The translations under genes were made by a program, and so were the position numbers. This document shows positions 26,356 through 34,859 of a stretch of 64,000 bases of DNA, piece by piece (the stretch's first letter is position 1; every line of letters starts with the position of its first letter). The DNA lies in assembly GCF_003987555.1 (NCBI RefSeq), contig NZ_NGJW01000010.1, forward strand, positions 1 through 64,000, read 5' to 3'. A model generated the notes under the pieces. It was not told where the DNA came from and did no database searches. It saw nothing but the letters and a program-made list of their open reading frames with translations. The DNA comes from Vagococcus lutrae (GTDB taxonomy: Bacteria; Bacillota; Bacilli; Lactobacillales; Vagococcaceae).

Positions 26356-27186
26356 TTAGACAAAAGGTTCTTTTTCTTTTTCTGTTAATACTTCGTTCAT
26401 TCTGCCGGTTTGATAACTGCGACAATCAAGCGTTACATATTGAAAACCGATGTTTTCTAATTTTCCATTTATTATATCTCTGAATTTCAATGTTTTTAAT
26501 AAATCTTTTTCTGAAATTTCAATTCTCGCAAGTTTCCCGTGAACTCTAACACGTACAGGTGATAGTCCTAATTCTCTCAGATATTTTTCACTTTTAAATA
26601 CCATTTCCACATCTTCTTTAGTTAGTCTTGTTCCATAAGGAAAACGAGAAGCGACACTACATGATGATGCTTTATTCCATACTGGTAAATCTAGCTGTTT
26701 TGCCAACTCTCGAACGTCTGACTTATAAAATTTGTGTTCTTGTAAGAGACTACGAATCTCTTCTTCGGTTCTTGCTTTTAATCCAGGGCGAAAATCACTC
26801 AGGTCATCCATAATCATACCATCTAAAACAGTTAAAAATCCTCGTTCATGACTCACATTTTTTATCGATTGATACATTAATTTTTTACTATGATACCAAC
26901 TATCTGGACCATTTGCGGCAATTTCTTCATTTGCCAGTTCTGAGATAGCAACTGTCACACTTTGTGCACCTAAGTTTTCAGCCAAAACCCTAGCCTGTAA
27001 GTACTCATCATCGGCTACCAAATCTGAATTTATAATCACTGCTAAAACATTCTCTTTACCTAATGTGTCCAATGCTAATTTGAGTGTTAGCGTACTATCT
27101 ATCCCTCCTGAAAAAGCAATACTCACCTTTTCTAAGCTTTTTAGTGTTTCTGTAAGTTCATTATGTTTCTCACTTAGTGTTAACAT
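26356..27186 (-). CDS. larE: LarE, sulfur-donating ATP pyrophosphatase of pincer-cofactor synthesis
   Basis: A PP-loop enzyme (276 aa from ATG 27186) that adenylates the cofactor precursor and gives up its own cysteine sulfur to form the thiocarboxylates of the nickel-pincer nucleotide. SGGIDSTL is the PP-loop (about residues 26-33). The cysteine of NKASSCSVASRFPYG lies where the sacrificial Cys176 of the L. plantarum enzyme is found. A TTG two codons upstream is an alternative start. The 5' end overlaps the end of the larC 3' part by 17 bases, so translation is coupled. Last gene of the operon. Confidence 0.93.
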   Translation of the reverse strand: MLTLSEKHNELTETLKSLEKVSIAFSGGIDSTLTLKLALDTLGKENVLAVIINSDLVADDEYLQARVLAENLGAQSVTVAISELANEEIAANGPDSWYHSKKLMYQSIKNVSHERGFLTVLDGMIMDDLSDFRPGLKARTEEEIRSLLQEHKFYKSDVRELAKQLDLPVWNKASSCSVASRFPYGTRLTKEDVEMVFKSEKYLRELGLSPVRVRVHGKLARIEISEKDLLKTLKFRDIINGKLENIGFQYVTLDCRSYQTGRMNEVLTEKEKEPFV

Positions 27187-27634
27187 GATCAATAGACACC
27201 TTTCCTGCTATGATATCGAGACAATATGTTTGGACAGTACTATATACCTGATGAAATGGAATATTTGTCTCCAGAGCTTGCTTTTTCACACATTCATATT
27301 CTGGTACAGCCTTGATAATTTTACCTTGCTTAAAACCAACTTTAATATCGATCTTCCCGAAAGGAGACAGATAGGTGATAATTTTTCTGTCTAATATCGT
27401 TCGGTTGACCTCACGCTTTCTAATACCAAATGTACTTGTAAAAAGCAATAAATAATCTTCTATTTCTGTAACAGAATCAGCCGTAACTAACGTAGACAAC
27501 AAGACAGCCGGTCGATTCTTTTTCATGTGTACAGGTGTGTAATAAACATCCAGGACACCTTTTTTTGCTACTAACTGTTCTAACACATGACCTAAATGCT
27601 CCCCTGTCATGTCATCTAATTGACATTCAAGCAT
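27170..27634 (-). CDS. larC: LarC C-terminal part (LarC2), reached by frameshift
   Basis: A 154-residue region matching the C-terminal domain of LarC, the CTP-dependent nickel insertase (cyclometallase) of pincer-cofactor synthesis; MLECQLDDMTGEHLGH is the usual domain start. No ribosome binding site precedes its ATG. The frame continues upstream without a stop through the A10 run at 27645-27654, and is -1 relative to LarC1. So it is probably translated as a LarC1-LarC2 fusion by -1 slippage and not independently. The alternative is a one-base homopolymer error in the sequence: one extra A would fuse the two parts. Confidence 0.85.
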   Translation of the reverse strand: MLECQLDDMTGEHLGHVLEQLVAKKGVLDVYYTPVHMKKNRPAVLLSTLVTADSVTEIEDYLLLFTSTFGIRKREVNRTILDRKIITYLSPFGKIDIKVGFKQGKIIKAVPEYECVKKQALETNIPFHQVYSTVQTYCLDIIAGKVSIDHVNTK

Positions 27635-27639
27635 GTATA

Positions 27640-28488
27640 TCAGCTTTTTTTTTTAAGCAGTATGGTTCGTAAAACATTAGGATGATCAAATGTACTTGTT
27701 CCGGCTCCGTAACCAATTTTTATCATTTCACATTGAGGAATCGTCGTAAATTTATCTACTAAGACTTTAGCAAACGCTGCACCCGTAGGCGTTGTCAGCT
27801 CACCTTTTGCAGAAAATCCTGATAGCGGGACACCAATTAAGATTTCTGATGTCGCGGGGGCTGGAATAGGATATAAGCCATGAGCCATTTTCAACATGCC
27901 GTCTCCCGTTGGTATCTCACTACATAGAATCTCGTCAACCTCTAAAGATTCTAACGCTAAGCAAACACCAATAATATCGATAATTGAATCCATTGCGCCT
28001 ACTTCATGAAAGTGGACATCCTCTATTGACATGCCGTGAATTTGTGCTTCAGCTCTGGCGATTTCTTTGAAAATATCGCCACTTCTTTCTTTAACACGTT
28101 TAGGTAATTCACTTTGAGCAATCATCGCTAAAATATCAGACGCTTTGTGATGGCTATGTGTATGATGATGCTCTTTATCATGTGAATCATGATGGTGACT
28201 GTGAGTATGATGATGCTCATGATGCTCATGCGTGTGCGAGTGCCCTACTGGATCTGGTCCTTGTTCTTGTGGCTTGTATTCTTCCAATTCATCCTTAAAT
28301 GTCAGAACTAATTGTTTCGATTGAATCCCTTTTTCATTATGACTACGAACGGCTAAATTGAAACTAGCTATGGGAAGCTTCGATAATTCTGAATAGATAA
28401 AATCAATATCTGCTCCTAAATCGATTAGCGAAGCTAAAGTCATATCACCAGAGATACCATATTTACTATCTATATATAAAACGCTCAT
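27640..28488 (-). CDS. larC: LarC N-terminal part (LarC1), His-rich
   Basis: A 282-residue N-terminal part of LarC (DUF111), the nickel insertase of pincer-cofactor synthesis. It begins with LYIDSKYGISGDMTLASL, has the HFHEVGAMDSIIDI metal/nucleotide segment and GELTTPTGAAF. Residues 83-114 contain 19 histidines in 32 positions, a likely nickel-binding or storage stretch. It ends in LLKKKS at a TGA directly after an A10 run; -1 slippage there would join it to LarC2. A good GAAGGGAAG site lies upstream. Split larC genes expressed by programmed frameshifting are known in L. plantarum. Confidence 0.92.
   Translation of the reverse strand: MSVLYIDSKYGISGDMTLASLIDLGADIDFIYSELSKLPIASFNLAVRSHNEKGIQSKQLVLTFKDELEEYKPQEQGPDPVGHSHTHEHHEHHHTHSHHHDSHDKEHHHTHSHHKASDILAMIAQSELPKRVKERSGDIFKEIARAEAQIHGMSIEDVHFHEVGAMDSIIDIIGVCLALESLEVDEILCSEIPTGDGMLKMAHGLYPIPAPATSEILIGVPLSGFSAKGELTTPTGAAFAKVLVDKFTTIPQCEMIKIGYGAGTSTFDHPNVLRTILLKKKS
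27645..27654 (-). other. A10 slippery tract at the larC1/larC2 junction
   Basis: On the minus strand the zero frame reads CTT AAA AAA AAA AGC TGA. Moving back one base within the A10 run gives AAG CTG ATA TAC ATG CTT, which is open into LarC2. Tandem lysine codons on a homopolymer are prone to -1 ribosomal slippage and to RNA polymerase slippage. The stop codon follows within one codon. Confidence 0.7.
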
Positions 28489-28494
28489 TTTTAA

Positions 28495-29169
28495 TTACTT
28501 CCCTTCATTTAATAATTTTAAGATTAAAGCACCTTGGTAAGCAGCACCAAAACCATTGTCAATATTCACAACACTGATTCCTGAAGAACATGACGTTAAC
28601 ATCGCTAACATAGCCGTTACACCATTCAAATTAGCGCCATACCCAACAGATGTTGGCACAGCAATCACCGGCGTTTCAACTAAGCCTGATACAACACTTG
28701 GAAGCGCCCCTTCCATACCGGCAACCACCACAAGCACACTCGCTTTTCTCATTTCTTCTGTATATGACAATAATCTACCTAATCCCGCCACACCAACATC
28801 ATAAATTGGTGTCACTTGGCAACCCATCCATTCAGCAGTAACTCGTGCTTCTTCAGCTGCATATAAGTCGGCAGTTCCTGCACATAATAACGCAATATTT
28901 CCTTTCTCTAATGGGCGACACTTTCCAAACGTGTAGATTTGAGCTTCTTCATAATACGTTCCTTCTTGTGGCAAGTGTTCTTTAATTTCATCCCATTTAT
29001 TTTTAGCCATGCGTGTGATTAATACTTTTTGATGAAAATCGATCAACTTTAACGCAATTTTTACTATTTGCTCCGCAGTTTTATGCTCACCATAAATAAC
29101 TTCTGGAAACCCTTTTAATTTTTCTCTGTTTAAATCGACTTTACTTATCCCAATATCCTCAAATAACAT
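28495..29169 (-). CDS. larB: LarB, nicotinate-adenine-dinucleotide carboxylase/hydrolase
   Basis: A 224-residue enzyme of the PurE-like LarB family, which carboxylates the pyridinium ring of nicotinic acid adenine dinucleotide and hydrolyses the phosphoanhydride, the first step of nickel-pincer nucleotide synthesis. Marks: EVIYGEHKTAEQI, AGTADLYAAEEA, VAGMEGALPSVVSGLV and the C-terminal GYGANLNGVTAMLAMLTSCSSG. AAGGAG precedes the ATG. Its first codons overlap the end of the ATPase gene by 11 bases, tying cofactor synthesis to the transporter in one transcript. Confidence 0.95.
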   Translation of the reverse strand: MLFEDIGISKVDLNREKLKGFPEVIYGEHKTAEQIVKIALKLIDFHQKVLITRMAKNKWDEIKEHLPQEGTYYEEAQIYTFGKCRPLEKGNIALLCAGTADLYAAEEARVTAEWMGCQVTPIYDVGVAGLGRLLSYTEEMRKASVLVVVAGMEGALPSVVSGLVETPVIAVPTSVGYGANLNGVTAMLAMLTSCSSGISVVNIDNGFGAAYQGALILKLLNEGK

Positions 29170-29797
29170 TTTCTCGTCTCCTTTTTCCTTGTAAGTGTTC
29201 TATATCAATAATCTCATCACAAACTTGTTGAAGTAACGCATCATTATGACTAATAACAACTAATCCTATTTTCTTTTTTTTTACCCAGGTCAATAAGTTT
29301 TTCCAAATACGAGCTTGGGTAATCGGGTCAAGCATCGCTGTTACTTCATCCGCAATTAAAAACTTAGGTTCGGCGGATAAGACGCGTGCTAAGCAAATTC
29401 GTTGTAGCTCTCCTCCAGACAATTCATACAAGTAGCGCGACAACCAGTCTTTTTCGATATTCATTTCTTTCATCAATTCTTCCGACACCTGGGTTTCTTT
29501 AGTTAAAACTTTCTTCATCGTCCAAGATGGATTTATTGATTCATCAGGATTTTGACTAACCAATTGGACAGGATTCCTTTTAGTAGTCGTACTGTCATCA
29601 TTTTCAATATAAATCGCACCTGAAGTAGGTTTTACATGATTGGCTAACAGTTGGCCAAACGTTGTTTTACCTTTTCCACTTGCCCCTCTTAATCCATATA
29701 TTCTATCCGAGGATAATGTTAAAGATACATCATGAAACAACTCGGACATTCCTGGATAAGAAAAGCAGAGATTTCGGATAATAAGTCGATCATTCAT
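29159..29797 (-). CDS. Nickel/peptide-type ABC transporter ATPase (second)
   Basis: A 212-residue ATPase of the NikE/OppF type. Walker A GASGKGKTTF near 38-47, signature ELSGGELQRICLARVL, Walker B FLIADEVTAMLD and the switch His in VISHNDALL. Short for OppF proteins, as usual in metal-type systems. AAGGAG precedes the ATG. It pairs with the ATPase at 29810-30598 to energise the two permeases. Because larB, larC and larE follow in the same operon, the cargo is most likely nickel or a nickel chelate; this is context inference. Confidence 0.85.
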   Translation of the reverse strand: MNDRLIIRNLCFSYPGMSELFHDVSLTLSSDRIYGLRGASGKGKTTFGQLLANHVKPTSGAIYIENDDSTTTKRNPVQLVSQNPDESINPSWTMKKVLTKETQVSEELMKEMNIEKDWLSRYLYELSGGELQRICLARVLSAEPKFLIADEVTAMLDPITQARIWKNLLTWVKKKKIGLVVISHNDALLQQVCDEIIDIEHLQGKRRRENVI

Positions 29798-29809
29798 ATT
29801 TTTCTCCTT

Positions 29810-30598
29810 TTACACAGATCCTATAAAGTCATGCTGAGGCAATGCTTGCCACATTTCATTAAAAATCGTATCAGTTGTCTGATTTATTTCTTCCAAACTG
29901 TATTGTTCTATCTCTTTATTTTCATTAATCATTAAGATACTGTCAGATATTTCAGCGGCCAATTCAAGATCATGTGTAATCATTAAGACAGAAGTCCCTT
30001 TTTGACACTGCTCTTTTATTTTATTTACTATCATCTCAGTACTTTTACCATCTAAACCACGCGTTGGTTCATCTAAAATAATGAGTTGACTCGCGGTCAA
30101 GAGAGAAAAAGAAAAAAGAATTTTCTTTTTCATTCCTCCCGACAACTGGTGAGGATAGAAATCTTGTATCTTAGCATCTAAACCGACTTGAGATAACATC
30201 CTATCAAATGAACTAACTGGTGTATTTAATGCTTGTGCAAAATAATGCCACTGTTTCTTTAAAGGGAGTAACGGATTCAAACATAAAGTGGATTGTGGAA
30301 TATAACAAATATCTGATGCGGTTAAATCATATCTTTCTTGACGTGTCATTTTTAGTTTCTCATAATAAAAGTCCCCTGTTACCTCGATACCTTTATCCTG
30401 ATTGCCAACTATTGAATCCGCTACCAAACTTTTTCCAGAACCACTAGAGCCCACAAATGAAACAACTTCTCCTTGATTAATCACAAACCGACTATTTTGA
30501 ATAATACTTCGTTCATGTTCATGAAAAAAGTTGACTTGTTCAAATGTCCTAATGGTTAAATTTTCTACTTTAAGTCGTTCTTTCTTCACATTGTTCAC
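29810..30598 (-). CDS. Nickel/peptide-type ABC transporter ATPase (first)
   Basis: A 262-residue NikD/OppD-type ATPase: Walker A GSSGSGKSL, signature QLSGGMKKKILFSFSLL, Walker B LIILDEPTRGLD, switch His in MITHDLELA. The start is a GTG with GGAGG eight bases upstream. The residue after the signature Gly (MKKK) departs from the usual MRQR, so the subunit is somewhat diverged. Third-to-last transporter gene of the nik-lar operon, five bases or fewer from its neighbours. Confidence 0.87.
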   Translation of the reverse strand: MNNVKKERLKVENLTIRTFEQVNFFHEHERSIIQNSRFVINQGEVVSFVGSSGSGKSLVADSIVGNQDKGIEVTGDFYYEKLKMTRQERYDLTASDICYIPQSTLCLNPLLPLKKQWHYFAQALNTPVSSFDRMLSQVGLDAKIQDFYPHQLSGGMKKKILFSFSLLTASQLIILDEPTRGLDGKSTEMIVNKIKEQCQKGTSVLMITHDLELAAEISDSILMINENKEIEQYSLEEINQTTDTIFNEMWQALPQHDFIGSV

Positions 30599-30601
30599 TA
30601 A

Positions 30602-31432
30602 TTAATCCTCCTTCTTAACAAAAAGCATCCGACTAAAACGTTTGCCTATTAAGTTGATGATCATGACACAACTAACGAGTGTTAGCCCTGGATAAAAGGC
30701 TAGCCACCAAGATCCGTTTAATAAATGTCCCATTGACTCACTTAGAATGGTACCGATAGCAGGTGTATTACTCGCTAAACCAAATCCTAAAAACGTCATC
30801 GATGCTTCATGTAATAGTACATGAGGAAACGTTAATAAAATACTTAATAATACTTGAGGCATAATCAACGGAAGGTAATGATGAGCAACTTGCCAGAGAT
30901 ACCCTTTTCCTAAATTTTTTGAAATTTGTATATACTCTAAATTTTTAATTTGCATCAATTCACTGCGTAACAAACGTGTGATACTGGGCCAATGTGTTAA
31001 TGCTAAGGCTGTGATGACGCCTTTTACATCCCCACCAGCTAAGAAAGAAATAATAATTAACAACAACATATGAGGAATACTCATCGTTAAATCCAGAATG
31101 TAAACAATGACTCGATCAAACGATTGACTCACAACTGAACAGGCACTTAACAAAACGGCTATTCCTGTTGCAAGAACTGCACCTACTAGTCCTATCTTTA
31201 AACTTAAACCTAAACCTTTGATTACTCGTAAAAACATACTGCGGCCTAACCAATCCGTTCCAAATAAATATTGGCGGTTGGGAGCTATATTTTTTTGACT
31301 TAAATTGACGTCCAAAAGACTCTCTGAAATACTATTAGAATAAAAATACAGCCCACACATAAAAAGTAACATCAGTAGCGTTACAACTAGATAATGAATC
31401 TGTTTTCTATAACGAAAATATGTTTCACACAA
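30602..31432 (-). CDS. Nickel/peptide-type ABC permease (NikC/OppC-like)
   Basis: A 276-residue permease with an N-terminal membrane anchor, the OppC/NikC N-domain NRQYLFGTDWLGRSMFLRVIKG and six hydrophobic segments; the coupling loop is near ISKNLGKGYLWQVAHHYLP. It starts at TTG directly after the previous stop, with GGTG upstream; this weak start may set stoichiometry. Its dimer partner is the permease at 31434-32411. Confidence 0.87.
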   Translation of the reverse strand: MCETYFRYRKQIHYLVVTLLMLLFMCGLYFYSNSISESLLDVNLSQKNIAPNRQYLFGTDWLGRSMFLRVIKGLGLSLKIGLVGAVLATGIAVLLSACSVVSQSFDRVIVYILDLTMSIPHMLLLIIISFLAGGDVKGVITALALTHWPSITRLLRSELMQIKNLEYIQISKNLGKGYLWQVAHHYLPLIMPQVLLSILLTFPHVLLHEASMTFLGFGLASNTPAIGTILSESMGHLLNGSWWLAFYPGLTLVSCVMIINLIGKRFSRMLFVKKED

Positions 31433-31433
31433 T

Positions 31434-32411
31434 TTATTTCACCGTCCTTGGATCTAGCTTTAACCTAATATAGTCAGCCAATTGATTGCCTACAAATATC
31501 GTGACTGTCATAAATAAAACGATCCCCAACACGAGTGGTATATCTCCTCCCACACCCGCATCCACCGTTAGTTTACCTAATCCAGGATAAGAAAAAACTT
31601 GTTCAACTAACATGCTTCCACCAAACACTTCTCCAAATGAAGCAAATTGTAAAACAATGGCTGGTAAAATTGTATTAGGAAGCAACTGTTTAATTTTATT
31701 TGACAGTGTTTCCTTTGTATTAACAGTCGAAAATTGATAATAGTCTTTTTTCTTTTCTGCGATAACTTTTTGACGGGTGAACAGCATAATATTAGAACTC
31801 GATACAATCGTTAATGTCAGCAACGGGAGTGCAACATGATGCAAACGATCACCTAAACTCACACTTCCATCAATTGATTGTGCCGGACTCGCCAGACTAG
31901 TAGGAAACCATCCCAGTGAAACCGAGAAAATCATAATTAATATCATCCCAATCCAAAAAGATGGCGTGGACAAGGTTATATAGCTCAGCACTGAAAAGAA
32001 TTTATCAAATAAACTCTTTTCAGTAATGCCCGCTAAAAATCCAACGATGTAGCCTACTACACCAGATAAAAACCAACTACCAAACAATAACAAGAAGGAA
32101 GCTTGAAAACGTTCAAATATTAATTGAGAAACAGGTATCTGATAAAGAATCGATGTACCTAAATCACCCGATAAAATCATTTTTAACCACAGCAGATACT
32201 TCATTATAAAGTGTTGATTGGCATTAAAACGTTCACTAATCAGCGCCGCTTGCTCGTGACTAACGACTAACATTTTACCGCGTATATAACTATCAACAGG
32301 ATCAATCGGTGACAAATCAATCAGTAACAGCGTCAAAAAACTCGTTCCCAACAAAAGTAACACTAGCATGGTTAGTTTTTTTATTAGCCATTGCTTTTTC
32401 CAACTAGTCAT
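31434..32411 (-). CDS. Nickel/peptide-type ABC permease (NikB/OppB-like)
   Basis: A 325-residue permease of the NikB/OppB type with LIDLSPIDPVDSYIRGK after the first membrane segment, STPSFWIGMILIMIFSV in the middle and the C-terminal VEQVFSYPGLGKLTVDA. ATG 32411 overlaps the end of the binding-protein gene by 8 bases; a frame starting six codons earlier exists but has no ribosome binding site. Translationally coupled to the binding protein. Confidence 0.87.
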   Translation of the reverse strand: MTSWKKQWLIKKLTMLVLLLLGTSFLTLLLIDLSPIDPVDSYIRGKMLVVSHEQAALISERFNANQHFIMKYLLWLKMILSGDLGTSILYQIPVSQLIFERFQASFLLLFGSWFLSGVVGYIVGFLAGITEKSLFDKFFSVLSYITLSTPSFWIGMILIMIFSVSLGWFPTSLASPAQSIDGSVSLGDRLHHVALPLLTLTIVSSSNIMLFTRQKVIAEKKKDYYQFSTVNTKETLSNKIKQLLPNTILPAIVLQFASFGEVFGGSMLVEQVFSYPGLGKLTVDAGVGGDIPLVLGIVLFMTVTIFVGNQLADYIRLKLDPRTVK

Positions 32412-34002
32412 TTGATAACGTCCACTCATTAATGAAGTCTGTTATTGCCCAGCCATGTCCATGAGGTTGAATTTTTTGTTCCCCGATATTAAGTTGATCA
32501 TTCATATAATATAAATGTTGAACATTCACTAACCAAATCCAAGGAACATCCCCTTCTTCGGTCGCAAACCCTTGTTCTCCATCCCATTGAGCTAATTTCC
32601 AATATTTATTAGCTTCATCTAGATCACGAGAAGATAAGGCTTTATCAAAATAGTTTTCTACTTGATCATTTTGATAATAGTTAATATTGTACATCCCCTT
32701 ACCAATAGTCGAGCTATCATAAATATTATACATTTCGATAGGGGTATTACTGCCCCAGCCCATCAGTGTTGGATTCGCATTAAACTCTTTTTCTAAATAG
32801 TCCCAGCTCTCACCGATTGTATTCACTGTTATTCCCAGTGGTGCAACCTGTGTTTTAAACGTTAACGCTAATGCTTCTCTAACAGGGTCGCCGGATGGAT
32901 ACAGCAAGTCAATGGTTGCTTCAATTTCTCCTTTAAACAACTTACCGTCCTTATCCCACTCCCAACCATCTTTTTCTAAAATAGCTTTTGCTTTATCTAA
33001 TTGATTGTCTTCAAACACACTTTTTTCATTCCACCAAGGAAGTTGATCCGCAACCGAAAATGCTCGTGTACCAAATCCATTGAGAACACCACTTACCATC
33101 TCGTCACGATCAATGACTATGTTCATTGCTTGCCTGATTGAGCGATTGGCCGTAACGTCATTCCCTACTTTTTTACCATCTCGGGTTGTTTCTTTAATAA
33201 CAGGTAATGCGATTCCTCGATTATCCACACTATCAAACGTTTGCAAGGTCATTCCTGGTATATCTAAATCGGCATTCTGAGCACTTACAGCTAACACATC
33301 TATTTCTTCTTTTTTTGCAGAAGCAATCGCTGTTTCTTCATTTAAGAATAAGAACGTCAGCTTTTTAATTTCTGGTTCCTCGCCGTAATAGTTAGGATTT
33401 GGAGTTAAAATAACTTTTTCACCTTTATCCCATTGTTCTAAAATGTAAGGTCCAGTACCTATAGGATGTTGATTATAAGTGTCGCTATAATGTTTTTCAG
33501 AAAAAAGGCCCGTTGTAGCTAAGATATGAGCAAACGTTGTATCTGGTTTTTTTAGTTGAAAAACAACATGGGTTTCATCTAGTTTTTCAATTGCTTTAAC
33601 ATTTTGTAAATCAATGATTGAGTTGGCAGCTTTAATGGTTTCAAACGTATAAATAATATCCTCTACTTTAAATGGTGTGTCGTCAGAATATCTCACATCT
33701 TCTCTGATCTCAATCGTCCAATTCAACAAGTCCTCACTAATCTCATAGTTGACACCTATATCATTAATTAGATTAAAGTCAGGATCGTATCGAAATAAAG
33801 TGCTTTGAAATAACGGGGCGCCATATTTCCCCCAGCCGTTCACAGGATCAAATCCATCTGCAGGCTCATTAGATATCGCTAGTACAAGCTCCTCATTATT
33901 TTGATTACTTGTCCCTTCTTCTTTTGCTTGATTATTACTCGAGCATGCCACTTTAACCACAGTAGTAGATACTAATAACATCGCTAATAATTTCTTTTTC
34001 AT
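32404..34002 (-). CDS. Binding lipoprotein of the presumed nickel ABC importer
   Basis: A 532-residue family 5 (OppA/NikA-like) solute-binding protein. The lipobox is VKVAC with CSSNN after it; Lys at -3 is unusual for a lipobox. Typical segments: DGFDPVNGWGKYG, RYSDDTPFKVEDIIYTFE, PIGTGPYILEQWDKGEKVILTPNPNYYG. First gene of the nik-lar operon; AGGAGAGG precedes the ATG. The identical GCAAACGTTTGC operator of the larA operon lies 70 bases upstream. Family 5 proteins also bind peptides, so the nickel assignment rests on the operon with larBCE. Confidence 0.85.
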   Translation of the reverse strand: MKKKLLAMLLVSTTVVKVACSSNNQAKEEGTSNQNNEELVLAISNEPADGFDPVNGWGKYGAPLFQSTLFRYDPDFNLINDIGVNYEISEDLLNWTIEIREDVRYSDDTPFKVEDIIYTFETIKAANSIIDLQNVKAIEKLDETHVVFQLKKPDTTFAHILATTGLFSEKHYSDTYNQHPIGTGPYILEQWDKGEKVILTPNPNYYGEEPEIKKLTFLFLNEETAIASAKKEEIDVLAVSAQNADLDIPGMTLQTFDSVDNRGIALPVIKETTRDGKKVGNDVTANRSIRQAMNIVIDRDEMVSGVLNGFGTRAFSVADQLPWWNEKSVFEDNQLDKAKAILEKDGWEWDKDGKLFKGEIEATIDLLYPSGDPVREALALTFKTQVAPLGITVNTIGESWDYLEKEFNANPTLMGWGSNTPIEMYNIYDSSTIGKGMYNINYYQNDQVENYFDKALSSRDLDEANKYWKLAQWDGEQGFATEEGDVPWIWLVNVQHLYYMNDQLNIGEQKIQPHGHGWAITDFINEWTLSND

Positions 34003-34071
34003 CTAATCCTCTCCTTTAATTCTATAAACTTATCCTATCATTCTTATTCTTTCTTTTATTATTTATTTTAC

Positions 34072-34083
34072 GCAAACGTTTGC
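34072..34083. promoter_or_regulatory. Perfect operator palindrome GCAAACGTTTGC (copy 2)
   Basis: Identical to the 12-mer at 17127-17138. It lies between a possible -10 (TAGAAT on the minus strand, about 34095-34100) and the start of the nik-lar operon, a good place for a repressor. The near-symmetric flanks (TTTTAC on one side, GTAAAA on the other) extend the dyad. Confidence 0.7.
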
Positions 34084-34145
34084 TGTAAAATATTCTACTT
34101 TTTAGTTGTGTTTTATATTTTTTTGTTTGTTTTACGCAAAAAAAA

Positions 34146-34176
34146 CTATGAATAAACGATAATCGTTTATCCATAG
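34146..34176 (-). terminator. Terminator of the hydantoinase/HPS/KDG operon
   Basis: A stem of CTATG plus ATAAACGAT with ATCGTTTAT plus CATAG (14 bp, one mismatch), a one-base loop that must open, and a T8 tail on the minus strand, 11 bases past the aldolase stop codon. Confidence 0.85.
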
Positions 34177-34187
34177 CTAGATATTAA

Positions 34188-34841
34188 CTATTTAGTTTGT
34201 TTTGCTTGATTCATTGCTTCTACAAATTTAGCTGCTTCTTTTTGCACACTCGTGTATCCTTCTTGTGCAATGTTTTTTGATAAGGCGCTACCTATACCAA
34301 CAGCCCACGCACCTGAATGTATCCAATCACTGATGTTAGTAATACCAACACCACCTGATGGCATCATCTCCGCATAAGGAAACGGTCCATGAACATCTTT
34401 TATGAAAGAAGGTCCTAACAAACCGCCAGGGAATAATTTTACCACATCGACGCCTGTCTCCATCGCTTGAATAATTTCTGTCACTGTCCCACATCCAGGT
34501 AAGTATGGAATCGCATTGCGATGACAAATTTTTGATATCTCAGGATCAAAATGAGGACTGACAACAAATTCTGCCCCTGCTTGAATCGCTTGACTTGCCA
34601 TTGCTATATCCGTTACTGTTCCTGCACCAATGACAACCTCATTCACATCTTTATACGTGTCTGCTAATTCCTTAATTACCAAACTAGCATTAGGTGTCGA
34701 ATATGTAATTTCAATATTTTTTATCCCACCCAATACACAGTGATTCGCTATTTCTAATCCATCTTCCTCACTCTTACCTCTCACGACTGCAAAGAGATAA
34801 TTAGTTTGAAGACGACTTAATATTTTTAGTTTTCGTGCCAT
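34188..34841 (-). CDS. eda: 2-keto-3-deoxy-6-phosphogluconate (KDPG/KHG) aldolase
   Basis: A 217-residue class I aldolase cleaving KDPG to pyruvate and glyceraldehyde 3-phosphate. Key segments: NIEITYSTPNA (catalytic Glu region), EVVIGAGTVTD, AGAEFVVSPHFD, the Schiff-base Lys in VVKLFPGGLLGPSF and PSGGVGITNI. Last gene of the eight-gene operon beginning at 41822, directly after KDG kinase, so the pair completes an Entner-Doudoroff-like ending. Confidence 0.93.
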   Translation of the reverse strand: MARKLKILSRLQTNYLFAVVRGKSEEDGLEIANHCVLGGIKNIEITYSTPNASLVIKELADTYKDVNEVVIGAGTVTDIAMASQAIQAGAEFVVSPHFDPEISKICHRNAIPYLPGCGTVTEIIQAMETGVDVVKLFPGGLLGPSFIKDVHGPFPYAEMMPSGGVGITNISDWIHSGAWAVGIGSALSKNIAQEGYTSVQKEAAKFVEAMNQAKQTK

Positions 34842-34859
34842 TTTATTAAATCCTTTCTA

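Noticed and set aside
34003-34187. A nickel riboswitch or similar leader RNA upstream of the nik-lar operon
   Set aside because: Only a palindromic operator and the terminator of the preceding operon are seen; the leader is short and AT-rich with no multi-stem structure.
34238-34252. GCACACTCGTGTAT inside the KDPG aldolase gene, resembling the TACACTCGTGTGTA operator
   Set aside because: It lies deep in coding sequence near the 3' end, matches only part of the dyad, and has no promoter next to it.
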